Shown here piece by piece: positions 16,953-25,497 of a stretch of 42,640 bases of DNA; position 1 is the first letter of the stretch; each line of letters starts with the position of its first letter. Both the position numbers and the translations under genes were made by a program. The stretch covers positions 14,013 to 56,652 of the forward strand of contig JAPLNA010000258.1 in the NCBI GenBank assembly GCA_026693065.1, given 5' to 3'. This DNA comes from Planctomycetota bacterium. Its GTDB lineage: Bacteria > Planctomycetota > Phycisphaerae > SM23-33. The notes under the pieces are model-generated. The model saw nothing but the letters and a program-made list of their open reading frames with translations. It was not told the DNA's origin and did not search any database.

Positions 16953-18036
16953 GCGATTGGGCCACGTATACCAACTGCTCGTCCGTCAGTTCCGGGTAGA
17001 TCGGCAGGGCCAGGGTTTCGGCGGCGGCCTTCTCGCTCTCGGGGAAGTCCCCCCGCTTGTGCCCCAGCGAGGCGAAGCATTCCTGCTCGTGCAGGCTCAG
17101 CGGATAGTAAATCGCCGTCGCCACGCCCTTGTCCTTCATCTTCGCCTGCACCGCGTCGCGGTTGCCCACCCGCACGATGTACTGGTTGTAGATCGAGAAA
17201 TTCCCCGCCGCCACGTGCGGGCGGACGATTCCCCCCGCCCCGGCCAGCAGCTCGTCATACCGGGCGGCGTTCGCCCGACGACCCGCCGTCCATCGGTCCA
17301 GGTGCGCCAGCTTGACCAGCAGCACGGCCGCCTGGATCGTGTCCATGCGGAAGTTGCCCCCGACGTACTGGTGATAGTACCGGCGGTTCTCGCCGTGCTG
17401 GCGGAAGACGGCCAGCTTCGCCCCCAGCTCGGCGTCGGTGGTGACGACCATCCCGGCGTCGCCGGCGGCGCCCAGGTTCTTCGAGGGATAAAAACTCAGG
17501 CAGCCCACGGTTCCCATCGTGCAGGCCTGACGCCCCTTGCAGGTGGCGCCGATGGACTGCGCGGCGTCCTCGATCACGTACAGCCCGTACCGCGCCGCCA
17601 CCGCCATAATCGCGTCCATGTCCGCCGTCTGCCCGTACAGGTGCACCGGCAGGATGGCCTTCGTCCGGGGCGTCACCGCCGCGGCGATCCGGGCCGGGTC
17701 AAGGTTGTACGTCGCCGGGTCGATGTCCACGAACACCGGCTTGGCCCCCACCCGCCAGATGCACCCGACCGTGGCGAAGAAGGTGTACGGGGTGGTGATC
17801 ACCTCGTCCCCCCGCCCGATCCCCAAGGCCATCAGGCTCATCAGGATCGCGTCCGTCCCGCTCGAGACGCCCACGGCGGCCTTGCCGTGGCAGTACTTGG
17901 CCACCGCCTCCTCGAACTGCTTGACCGCAGGCCCGTTGATGACCTGGCAACTGTCCACCACGGTCTGGACGGCCTCGAGGATCTGCTCTCGAAGCGGAAG
18001 GTACTGAGCCTTGATATCTAGCAGGGGCACGTTCAT
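16933..18036 (-). CDS. DegT/DnrJ/EryC1-type sugar aminotransferase
   Basis: This 367-residue PLP enzyme of WbpE/PglE type has the N-terminal VPLLDIKAQY, the SSGTDAI phosphate-binding loop near residue 58, IEDAAQSIGA near 160 (the Asp that holds the pyridine nitrogen) and SFYPSKNLGAAGDAG near 185 with the PLP Lys. It moves an amino group, usually from glutamate, to a keto sugar nucleotide. AAAGG lies six bases before ATG 18036. It faces the WbpA-like dehydrogenase gene across 430 bp. In Pseudomonas a WbpE aminotransferase acts on the 3-keto product made after WbpA and WbpB. Such a role fits, although no WbpB oxidoreductase is in view. Confidence 0.92.
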   Translation of the reverse strand: MNVPLLDIKAQYLPLREQILEAVQTVVDSCQVINGPAVKQFEEAVAKYCHGKAAVGVSSGTDAILMSLMALGIGRGDEVITTPYTFFATVGCIWRVGAKPVFVDIDPATYNLDPARIAAAVTPRTKAILPVHLYGQTADMDAIMAVAARYGLYVIEDAAQSIGATCKGRQACTMGTVGCLSFYPSKNLGAAGDAGMVVTTDAELGAKLAVFRQHGENRRYYHQYVGGNFRMDTIQAAVLLVKLAHLDRWTAGRRANAARYDELLAGAGGIVRPHVAAGNFSIYNQYIVRVGNRDAVQAKMKDKGVATAIYYPLSLHEQECFASLGHKRGDFPESEKAAAETLALPIYPELTDEQLVYVAQSLTECVR

Positions 18037-18464
18037 GTTAGACCTTTCCGGGGCCGCCCGCCCTCAAACGACTTGGGCGGGAGCACACGGGGTACTGTAG
18101 GCGAACACCCCCCGGCCCGTCAATACGGCGTCGGGCTGACGCATCCCGGGTTTCCGCGGAGGCCTTGACGCCGTGGCGTGCGATGCGGCAGCAACCACGT
18201 CGGTGTTTGTGGCAAAGAGACGGGGATTAGGGGATTCCTGGATTGGGGGATTGAACCGCAGGCAGAAGAAAGATCAAGATGGATACCGGCTGAAACTGGG
18301 GATGAGTCAGGGCGTCGGCATCCCGCCGGCGGGGGCCTTCAAGATAAACCTTGCCAGTAAAGGACCACCCTCGCCCGGGCCGATATGATTAGAGTCCGGA
18401 TGAATGTCCTTTTTCCGTTCTTCCCGCGGGCGGTGAGCCCCGGGCACAGGAGTTGACCCGAGCC
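18037..18464. other. Divergent intergenic region without a recognised gene
   Basis: These 428 bp separate the divergent aminotransferase and dehydrogenase genes. I see three loose GGGATT repeats around 18222-18252 and a TATGAT hexamer at about 18384 without a -35 at proper distance. A 71-codon frame (18173-18388) has no ribosome site or family likeness. Both promoters should be here, but I cannot place them. Confidence 0.5.
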
Positions 18465-19781
18465 ATGGTAGAAACACTGCTGAAGAAGATCCGCAACAAG
18501 AAGGCCGTCGTGGGGGTGATCGGGCTTGGGTACGTCGGCCTGCCGCTGGTGCGGGAATTCACCCGGGGCGGGGCCACCGTCATCGGCTTCGACATCGACG
18601 CCGCGAAGATCAAGGCCCTCGCCGCCGGCAAGAGCTACATCGGGCATATTTCCGACAAGGTCGTCAAGGACATGATCGCCTCCAAGCGATTCCGCGCGAC
18701 AAGCGACTACCGCGAACTCCGCCACGTCGACTGCATCCTCATCTGCGTGCCCACCCCGCTGAGCAAAATGCGCGAGCCGGACCTGGGCCCCGTCGTCGCG
18801 ACGGCCGAGTCCATCTCCGCCAACCTCCGCAAGGGTCAACTCGTCGTCCTGGAATCCACCACCTACCCCGGCACGACCCGCGAGGTCGTCATGCCCATCC
18901 TCGAAAAGAGCGGGCTCAAGGCCGGCCAGGACTTCTACCTGGCCTTCTCGCCCGAACGCGAAGACCCCGGGCGCAAAGACTACTCCACCCGCACCATCCC
19001 CAAGGTCGTCGGCGGGCTGGACGCGGCCTCGCTCGAACTGGCCACCGCGTGCTACGAACTGGCCGTCGAGACCGTCGTGCCGGTCAGCACGTGCGAAGCC
19101 GCCGAGGCCGCCAAGATCCTCGAAAACACTTACCGCTGCGTGAACATCGCCCTGGTCAATGAATTGAAGGTGCTCTTCGACAAGATGGGCATCGACGTCT
19201 GGGAGGTCATCCGGGCCGCCAGCACCAAGCCCTTCGGCTTCTCGCCCTTCTACCCCGGCCCGGGCCTGGGGGGGCACTGCATCCCCATCGACCCGTTCTA
19301 CCTCTCCTGGAAGGCCCGACAGTACGGGCTGACCACCCGGTTCATCGAACTGGCCGGCGAAGTCAACGTCGGCATGCCCGAGTGGGTCGTCCACAAGGTC
19401 ACCCTCGCCCTGAACGATCGCGGCAAGGCCGTCAAGGACGCCCGCATCCTCGTGCTCGGGCTGGCCTACAAAAAGGACATCGACGACATCCGCGAGAGCC
19501 CCTCGTTCGAACTGATCGAACTGCTCCACGCCCGCGGCGCGAGGGTCGAATACAACGACCCCTTCGTCCCCAAGACCCACAAGATGCGAAAGTACGACCT
19601 GGGCATGAAGAGCGTCCCCCTGACCAAGGCCCGCCTCAAGGCCTTCGACGCCGTCCTCATCAGCACCGACCACTCCAGCTACGACTACCAGTTCATCGTG
19701 GACAACTCCGCCCTGGTCGTCGACACCCGCAACGCCACCAAGAACGTCAAACGCGCCCGCGGGAAGGTCGTGAAGGCCTAA
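18465..19781 (+). CDS. wbpA: UDP-N-acetylhexosamine 6-dehydrogenase, WbpA-like
   Basis: The protein has 438 residues from ATG 18465, with AGGAG 12 bases upstream. A TTG at 18453 would touch the ribosome site and is less likely. The NAD-binding GLGYVGLPL lies at about 20-28. The active-site Cys is in GPGLGGHCIPIDPF near 270, in the WbpA-like context FSPFYPGPGLGGHC. The C-terminal UDP-binding domain contains VLGLAYKKDIDDIRESPS. It oxidises C6 of UDP-GlcNAc (WbpA) or UDP-ManNAc (WecC) to the acid, with two NAD+ reduced. The motif context favours WbpA. It stands next to the aminotransferase, epimerase and 2-epimerase genes. Confidence 0.9.
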   Translation: MVETLLKKIRNKKAVVGVIGLGYVGLPLVREFTRGGATVIGFDIDAAKIKALAAGKSYIGHISDKVVKDMIASKRFRATSDYRELRHVDCILICVPTPLSKMREPDLGPVVATAESISANLRKGQLVVLESTTYPGTTREVVMPILEKSGLKAGQDFYLAFSPEREDPGRKDYSTRTIPKVVGGLDAASLELATACYELAVETVVPVSTCEAAEAAKILENTYRCVNIALVNELKVLFDKMGIDVWEVIRAASTKPFGFSPFYPGPGLGGHCIPIDPFYLSWKARQYGLTTRFIELAGEVNVGMPEWVVHKVTLALNDRGKAVKDARILVLGLAYKKDIDDIRESPSFELIELLHARGARVEYNDPFVPKTHKMRKYDLGMKSVPLTKARLKAFDAVLISTDHSSYDYQFIVDNSALVVDTRNATKNVKRARGKVVKA

Positions 19782-19790
19782 GGGCCCCCG

Positions 19791-20765
19791 TCAGCGACGC
19801 GCCATCGCCGCCCGCTCATGCTCGATGACGAGCTTGAGCGTGTCGGTCAGGTTGTGTCGCGGCCTGTAGCCGATGGCGCCCTCGATGCGCCCCAGGTCCG
19901 GCACGCGGCGCATCATGTCGTCGAAGTTTCGCCCGTACGCCTGCTCGTACGAAATGACCTCGATCGCCGACCGCGAGCCCGTCATCTCGATGATCTTCTC
20001 CGCCAGGCCGCGGATCGTGACGCTCTCGGTGCTGCCGATGTTGTACACCCCCCCGGCCGCCCCGGGGGTGACCATCAGCTTCGTGACGGCGTCGACGACG
20101 TCGAACACGCACGCGAAGCAGCGGCTCTGCTCGCCCGTACCGAAGACGCGGATCGGCTCGTTCCGCAGGGCCGCCTGGACGAACCGCGGCACGACCATGC
20201 CGTACGCCCCCGTCTGTCGCGGCCCGACCGTGTTGAAGAACCGGCAGATCACCACCGGCAACTGGGTCTCCTGGTAGTACGCCAGGGCCAGGAACTCGTC
20301 GATCGCCTTCGAGGCCGCGTACGACCACCGGCTGTACGCCGTGCACCCGTACACCACGTCGGCGTCCTCGCGGAAGGGCACGGCGTCGCTCTTGCCGTAC
20401 ACCTCGCTCGTCGAGGCGATCAGCACGGGCGTGCGGAACTTGTTAGCCAGCGAGAGCACCACCTCCGAACCGTGAATGTTCGTCTCGATGGTGTGTACCG
20501 GGCGGTCGACGATCAACTGCACCCCCACCGCCGCCGCCAGGTGGTAGATCATGTCCGTCCGCTCGACCAGGGCGGTCATCATCATCTCGTTCCGCACCGA
20601 CTCGCGAACGAACCGGAACCCCGGGCTGCCCATCAGATGCGAGATATTATCCATCGACCCCGTCGACAGGTCGTCGATCACGGTGACCACGTGGCTCTGC
20701 GCCAGGAGTTTCTCCGCCAGGTGCGACCCGATAAACCCCGCTCCGCCAGTAATCAGTACCTGCAC
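19791..20765 (-). CDS. NAD-dependent sugar-nucleotide epimerase/decarboxylase (extended SDR)
   Basis: I place the start at GTG 20765, which gives 324 residues beginning MQVLITGGAGFIGSHLAEKLL. AAGGAG lies six bases before this GTG but directly touches the ATG at 20771, so the ATG is less likely. Extended SDR marks are the GGAGFIG NAD site, DDLSTG near 36, the YxxxK pair in WSYAASKAIDE near 145, and the FNTVGPRQTGAYGMVVPRF substrate loop near 175. This loop is common to UDP-glucuronate decarboxylases and GalE/WbpP-like epimerases. The aligned catalytic Tyr reads YAASK. It probably converts a UDP-uronate or UDP-hexose for this locus. The exact reaction is undecided. It ends ten bases from the convergent dehydrogenase gene. 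Confidence 0.88.
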   Translation of the reverse strand: MQVLITGGAGFIGSHLAEKLLAQSHVVTVIDDLSTGSMDNISHLMGSPGFRFVRESVRNEMMMTALVERTDMIYHLAAAVGVQLIVDRPVHTIETNIHGSEVVLSLANKFRTPVLIASTSEVYGKSDAVPFREDADVVYGCTAYSRWSYAASKAIDEFLALAYYQETQLPVVICRFFNTVGPRQTGAYGMVVPRFVQAALRNEPIRVFGTGEQSRCFACVFDVVDAVTKLMVTPGAAGGVYNIGSTESVTIRGLAEKIIEMTGSRSAIEVISYEQAYGRNFDDMMRRVPDLGRIEGAIGYRPRHNLTDTLKLVIEHERAAMARR

Positions 20766-20890
20766 GCGCATCTCCTTCACAACCACAACCGCCGCCCCGC
20801 ATAATACCCCCCCGCGCGCGATCCAACAACCCCCCGGCTGCGGCCAGGCTTGGCCGCTGGGATGAGTGTGGAAGGCCCGACACCCGGCGG

Positions 20891-23557
20891 TTACGGCTTC
20901 GGCCCGGCCGGCAGGGCCTGGTACGGGGTGGTAACGGTCATCCCGCGATCGTCGAAGAGCGAGACGAACATCACGATGGGGCGTTCCGTCGGCAGCGGGG
21001 CGACGACGCGATCTCTTTCGATTGTGGCCGGCACGCTCTGCCACGACCGGTCTTGCCAGGGGCCGGCGTCCATGGCGCAGTTCACGGCGGCGCGCACGAT
21101 CGGCCGCCGCGACTGGAACGAAGCCGACACCGTACCGGCCTCAGGGCGGGCGGGGTCCGTCTGGATTCGCATCGGGCCGATCTTCGCCAGCGGCGCCTCC
21201 CTCTGGAGCACGCCGTCGATGAAGGCGAACACTTCCTTGTGGTCGGCGAAGTAGTGCCCATGAGGCATCCCGACCTGAATCGAAAGGGTCACGGGGGCCT
21301 TGACCAGCTCGGCCGATTTCCGATGGCTGTCCAGCGGGTAGGCGAAATCGTTCGTGCCGTTGACGAAGAGCGTGTGGCACTGCACGGTGGGCAGGTACTG
21401 CGACGGGTCGAAGTTCCGCACCCACAACTCGCGGCCGGTGGCGCTCATGGGCTTGAACCACGTTTCGACCCAGGCGCTGTTCTCGTGGATGAAGCCGCAG
21501 CCGTAGACCGGCACGGCCGCCTTGAACCGATGATCCAGCCCGGCGACGATGCAGGTGAGATACCCGCCCCAACTGATTCCCGTGACGGCGGTGCGCCGGG
21601 CGTCGACTTCCTTCCTCGCCGCCAGCAGGGAATGCCCGCGGATGACGGCCGCCACCGCGTGATAGGACCACATGTCCTTCACCTGGTCCGGAGTGAACTG
21701 GCGGAACATGATCTTGTCGATTTCGCTGGGCCCGCCGTCGGCGAGATGCTGGCCGTCGGGGCCGTTGCCCGAGAGGTCCATGGCGAGGGCCGCGTATCCG
21801 CGTTTGGCCCACATTTCGGCCCATTCGGGGAAGGCCTTGCCCCCGCCGCCGTGCACCAGGACCACCCCTGGGAAGGGGCCCGCCCCGTCGGGATGCGCGT
21901 AGTAGGCGAACACCCGCGTCGGCTTGTCCGCCAGCGGCTCGCCCTGGTAGTACACCTCCTGGAGCAGCCCCTTCCGCTCGCCGAAGGTCGCCTCGGGCAC
22001 GGCCGTCAACTTCGCGATGTCCCACGGCCCGGAGTTCTGTTTCATCAGCGGCAGGACGGCGATCGCGACGTGCTCGGGCGCCGGGGTGGTGTACGTGGCC
22101 GGGTCGGCGGGCGTGAACTGTGCACCCAACGCCTGGCCGGCGCCCACAGGGAGCACCGTGCCGGCGGCGGGAGTATACACGAAGGTTCCAGCCACGCCGC
22201 CGCTGGTGGCGTCCAACTGCGCGCCGCTCAGGGCCTCGCCCGAGACGAGGGGCGCCGGATCGCTCCACGTGATCACCGTCGTGACCTTCGTCACCGTCAG
22301 CGTCTGGGAGACTTCCGGCGCGGCCCGGAAGCGGTCATTGCCCGCCTGGTTGGCCCGAATCCGGGCGACACCCACCCCCGTGATGGTGACCATGCCGCTG
22401 TGGGCGTCCACTCTCGCCACGGCCGTGTTGTCGCTGGAGTACGTGACCGGCAACCCGGACGGCGACGCCGTCGCCGTATCCGCAAACGGGGCATCGGTTC
22501 GCATGCGGGTCAGTGTCGGCCCCAACTCGAAGCGGATGGCCTGGTCGAGGCTGACCCCCGCCTTCGGCGTCGCGCCGGCCTCGTTGGAATGTGCCGCGCT
22601 CTCGCCCACGCCGTTCGTGGCCGAGACCACGTAGTAGTAGCTCGCTCCGTTGGCCGCCGTCGCATCCATGTACAGTGTTCCCGAGGCGGTTCCGATCTTC
22701 GCGTAGCCCGATCCGCTCGTCAACGATCGTTTCACGTCGTAGCCCGTCGCCCACACCGATCCCGTCCAGTTCAGGACGACCAAGGCATCGCCTCCGACAG
22801 CCCGCAACCCGTCCGGCGCCGCCGGGGCCGCCGGTGCGTTGCCCTTGTAGAGGTTGACGATTTCCCCCTGGCCAAGCACCCCGCTCCAGATCGTGAACTC
22901 GTCGAGCGCCACGGAGTATTTGTCCCCCGTCGAGCCCATGATGGACCCGCCGGCGCGGATCCTCGGTTCCGCGTTCGCCAGGGCCGCACTGCCCACCGTT
23001 GTGCCCTTCAGGACGCCGTCTATGTAGGCGGAGTAGGTGCGGCTCCCGGCGGCGTACGTAACGGTGTACATGTGAAAGACGCCGTCGGAGGGCCAGGCGC
23101 CGAACTTGAATTCCGTCCCGAAGTTGATCCATACCCCGGGTCGGCCGTAATTGTTCGCAATGCTCCGGTCGCTGCTGGTTTGCCCGACAGCGCGCCCGAA
23201 ATACGCCAGCGTCTCCCCGCCCGCGCCGCCCTGCATATTGACGGGCCTGGCCCAGACATTCATCGACCAGTCGGCCGTGCCGGCGGTCGGCAGGCCCGAG
23301 GCAGCCGTATTGGTCACTTCCTGCAAACCGCTCAGGGAAAGGGCCCCGCCGAACTTCCCCGCAACGTAGGTCTCACTTCCCGAACCCAGCGTTCCATGGT
23401 TCCCGTTGCCCGACGTGTCAGCCAGGTTGCCGTCGAAACTCCACCGGTTCGCCAGTTGCACCCGGGCCGGCTGCGCGCTGGCGCCGGACGCCGTAATCGC
23501 CACGGCCACCGCAACCGCCGCCGCTGCCTGAATCACGTGTGTGAACCTGCTTCTCAT
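20891..23557 (-). CDS. Secreted LamG / Fn3 / dienelactone-hydrolase-like esterase
   Basis: This 888-residue modular protein has a signal peptide of about 29 residues ending ASGASA-Q. It then has a LamG/concanavalin-like domain (35-235: WSFDGNLADTSGNGNHG), an Fn3-like domain (240-330), a Big-type sheet domain (340-430), a further sheet domain (430-505) and an alpha/beta hydrolase (515-790). The hydrolase has VLVHGGGG near 565, the nucleophile elbow GISWGG near 661, the Asp in NGTND near 735 and the His in MPHGHYF near 766, a full triad. It resembles acetyl-xylan esterase and dienelactone hydrolase families. It likely removes ester groups from a polysaccharide outside the cell while LamG binds glycan. 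It is last in the sugar-use operon, 15 bp after GH97. Confidence 0.87.
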   Translation of the reverse strand: MRSRFTHVIQAAAAVAVAVAITASGASAQPARVQLANRWSFDGNLADTSGNGNHGTLGSGSETYVAGKFGGALSLSGLQEVTNTAASGLPTAGTADWSMNVWARPVNMQGGAGGETLAYFGRAVGQTSSDRSIANNYGRPGVWINFGTEFKFGAWPSDGVFHMYTVTYAAGSRTYSAYIDGVLKGTTVGSAALANAEPRIRAGGSIMGSTGDKYSVALDEFTIWSGVLGQGEIVNLYKGNAPAAPAAPDGLRAVGGDALVVLNWTGSVWATGYDVKRSLTSGSGYAKIGTASGTLYMDATAANGASYYYVVSATNGVGESAAHSNEAGATPKAGVSLDQAIRFELGPTLTRMRTDAPFADTATASPSGLPVTYSSDNTAVARVDAHSGMVTITGVGVARIRANQAGNDRFRAAPEVSQTLTVTKVTTVITWSDPAPLVSGEALSGAQLDATSGGVAGTFVYTPAAGTVLPVGAGQALGAQFTPADPATYTTPAPEHVAIAVLPLMKQNSGPWDIAKLTAVPEATFGERKGLLQEVYYQGEPLADKPTRVFAYYAHPDGAGPFPGVVLVHGGGGKAFPEWAEMWAKRGYAALAMDLSGNGPDGQHLADGGPSEIDKIMFRQFTPDQVKDMWSYHAVAAVIRGHSLLAARKEVDARRTAVTGISWGGYLTCIVAGLDHRFKAAVPVYGCGFIHENSAWVETWFKPMSATGRELWVRNFDPSQYLPTVQCHTLFVNGTNDFAYPLDSHRKSAELVKAPVTLSIQVGMPHGHYFADHKEVFAFIDGVLQREAPLAKIGPMRIQTDPARPEAGTVSASFQSRRPIVRAAVNCAMDAGPWQDRSWQSVPATIERDRVVAPLPTERPIVMFVSLFDDRGMTVTTPYQALPAGPKP

Positions 23558-23572
23558 GTCACTTGTCCTTCG

Positions 23573-25462
23573 TTACTTCGCACACTTCACCGCAAAGCCG
23601 CCGTTGGCGGGCAGGTGGATCTTCATGCCGTCCCGGCTGTTGACCTGGACATTCTCCACCAGCATTTTCCTTCCGTCGGCGCCGTCGCTGTAGAGCGCGA
23701 CGGAGTAGGCGCCGTTCTTCAGAAAGTCCAGCGGAATCGAAAGGTCTCGCGGTGTCGCCGCGTTGATCCCCGCCACATACCAGTCCTCGCCCTTGCGCCG
23801 CGCCAGCACGCAGTACTCGCCGGGGAAGCCTTCAATGAAATGAATGTCGTCCCAGGCGGCCGGCAGATTCTTCAGGAACGGTGTTCCCGGATGCGAGCGG
23901 AAAGACTCCGGACTGTCGGCCAGGCACTGCCACCCCGATTCGAAGACAACCGACAGCGCCAGTTCGTGCGCGTCTGTAGTTTCCCGTCCTTTGACCGAAA
24001 ACGCCACCGGCGTGTAGTCCATGGAGCCGACCACGTTCCGTGTGAACGGCAACGTGCAGTTGTGCACGGCCTTCGTTCGGTTTTCTCCTAAGTAGTACTC
24101 CGCGCCCCAGACTCCCTCGCGCGTGATCAGATGCGGCCAGCGCCGTTGTTCACCGCGCGGGAGGGTGGACCCGTGGACGCTGATCATCAGATGCCGGGCG
24201 AGGCATTCCTTGATGTTGTCTTCCGTGAGCCTGACCCGATCCTGTGTGTCGTTCTGGCGGTTCATGTAGTCCAGTTTCAGACCCTTGATGCCCATGGCCA
24301 CGAACCGGTCCAATACCCTGGCCCGCTTTTCGGGCGTGTCCATGTTCCACTCTTCATCCCATCCATATACGCTCACGCCCTTGCCGCCGGCGTACTTGAC
24401 GAGTTGCTCCATCCACGGCGTGGTCATCCACCCGTCGCGGGGATTGGAATTCCATGCCGTGTCGAACTCCAGCCACGGCCATCCCATCTCGGCGGCAAAG
24501 TCCACAAACACCTTCATTCGCTCGGGAGTTTTGTTCCCACTGCCCGGCTCGGACCACCACGGGAACGTGGCGGCGCCGGGCTTGATCCAGCTTGTGTCCT
24601 TGATCTCGCAAGGCGGGTTCAGATTGTCCACCAGCACGGACTCCACAATGGCGCCCAGGCCCCGACCCACCAGGATCACCCGCCAGGGCGTGATCAACGG
24701 AAGTGTTACCTTGACCTCGCCGATCGGTTGCACGTGGTACAACCCACTGCCGGTCAGCGGGCCGTGCACGCGGCTGCCCGCATAGTCGCTGTAGACCGCC
24801 GCCTCGGTGAGCATCACCCAGACTCCGGAGCCGGTCTTGAACAGGGCCGGGAAGGCAACGGCCGCATGATCGGCGCCGTTCGGTGCAGTCCGGCCATAGC
24901 ACGTCTCATAATTTTCCGTCCATTGCTGCAGCCAGCCGACGCTTCCCGCCGGAATATGGAAAGCGGAGCCGGTATCTTCGGCCTTCAACTTCGTCGCCCC
25001 GCTACCCGGCAGGCCGTACCGCCAGGCCACGCCGTCGTCGTACGCCCGCACGTGCACCTCGATGGTGCGTCCCTGCCGATTCGTGAACACCAGCGTCTTC
25101 TCATTGGCGCGGTTGATATGCCGGCTCTTCTTGCCCACGGGCATCGAATACGTCTCTTCGATCTTGCCTTCGGAGGCCTTGACGAAGGTCAGGTCCGAAA
25201 GGAATTCGTACCCCTCCGCCTCCAGCGCGATGCCCATCGGGGCCTCGGGCAGGAGATCCTTGGCATCCAACCTGACCTGGTAGCAGAGCCCGCCCTTTCC
25301 GCCCGCCGGGGCGGCCGTCGCCCTCTGCGACACCGCAAGGACCAGTGTCCCGTCTGGAGATGAGACGCTCCACCCGTCGTCCGCCTGAAGGGCGCCCAGG
25401 CAACAGAACCAGCCCGCGACCAGCGCAACGACGACCGATATCCTGCGCGAATCACGCATCAT
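23573..25462 (-). CDS. Glycoside hydrolase family 97 (alpha-glucosidase/alpha-galactosidase type)
   Basis: The start is ATG 25462 with AAGGAG six bases upstream, giving 629 residues. The frame runs further upstream but would overlap the previous gene. A signal peptide covers about 1-27 (ALQA-DDG). The N-terminal sandwich (30-290) includes WSVSSPDGTLVLAV. The catalytic barrel (300-540) has GWPWLEFDTAWN near 330, GIKGLKLDYMNR near 398 and REGVWGAE near 450. Family knowledge: GH97 includes inverting members with a Glu base and retaining members with an Asp nucleophile. The Asp in LKLDYM sits where the retaining nucleophile is expected, and the Glu in REGVWGAE is the likely acid. It should act on alpha-linked oligosaccharides in the periplasm. 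Confidence 0.93.
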   Translation of the reverse strand: MMRDSRRISVVVALVAGWFCCLGALQADDGWSVSSPDGTLVLAVSQRATAAPAGGKGGLCYQVRLDAKDLLPEAPMGIALEAEGYEFLSDLTFVKASEGKIEETYSMPVGKKSRHINRANEKTLVFTNRQGRTIEVHVRAYDDGVAWRYGLPGSGATKLKAEDTGSAFHIPAGSVGWLQQWTENYETCYGRTAPNGADHAAVAFPALFKTGSGVWVMLTEAAVYSDYAGSRVHGPLTGSGLYHVQPIGEVKVTLPLITPWRVILVGRGLGAIVESVLVDNLNPPCEIKDTSWIKPGAATFPWWSEPGSGNKTPERMKVFVDFAAEMGWPWLEFDTAWNSNPRDGWMTTPWMEQLVKYAGGKGVSVYGWDEEWNMDTPEKRARVLDRFVAMGIKGLKLDYMNRQNDTQDRVRLTEDNIKECLARHLMISVHGSTLPRGEQRRWPHLITREGVWGAEYYLGENRTKAVHNCTLPFTRNVVGSMDYTPVAFSVKGRETTDAHELALSVVFESGWQCLADSPESFRSHPGTPFLKNLPAAWDDIHFIEGFPGEYCVLARRKGEDWYVAGINAATPRDLSIPLDFLKNGAYSVALYSDGADGRKMLVENVQVNSRDGMKIHLPANGGFAVKCAK

Positions 25463-25497
25463 GGCGAACTCCTTCTCCGGGGATTCCGGGGTTCCTG

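Noticed and set aside
18173-18388. 71-codon frame between the aminotransferase and dehydrogenase genes
   Set aside because: No ribosome site, no family likeness and odd composition. It is probably promoter and leader DNA.
23540-23557. GTGTGAA half-site near the esterase gene start as a Rex site
   Set aside because: Only one half of the pattern is present and it lies in coding sequence.
21053-24091. Plus-strand open frame of 1012 codons
   Set aside because: It lies opposite the LamG/esterase and part of GH97, is rich in Arg/Gly/His/Pro, and has no family motif or ribosome site. It is a GC-driven shadow.
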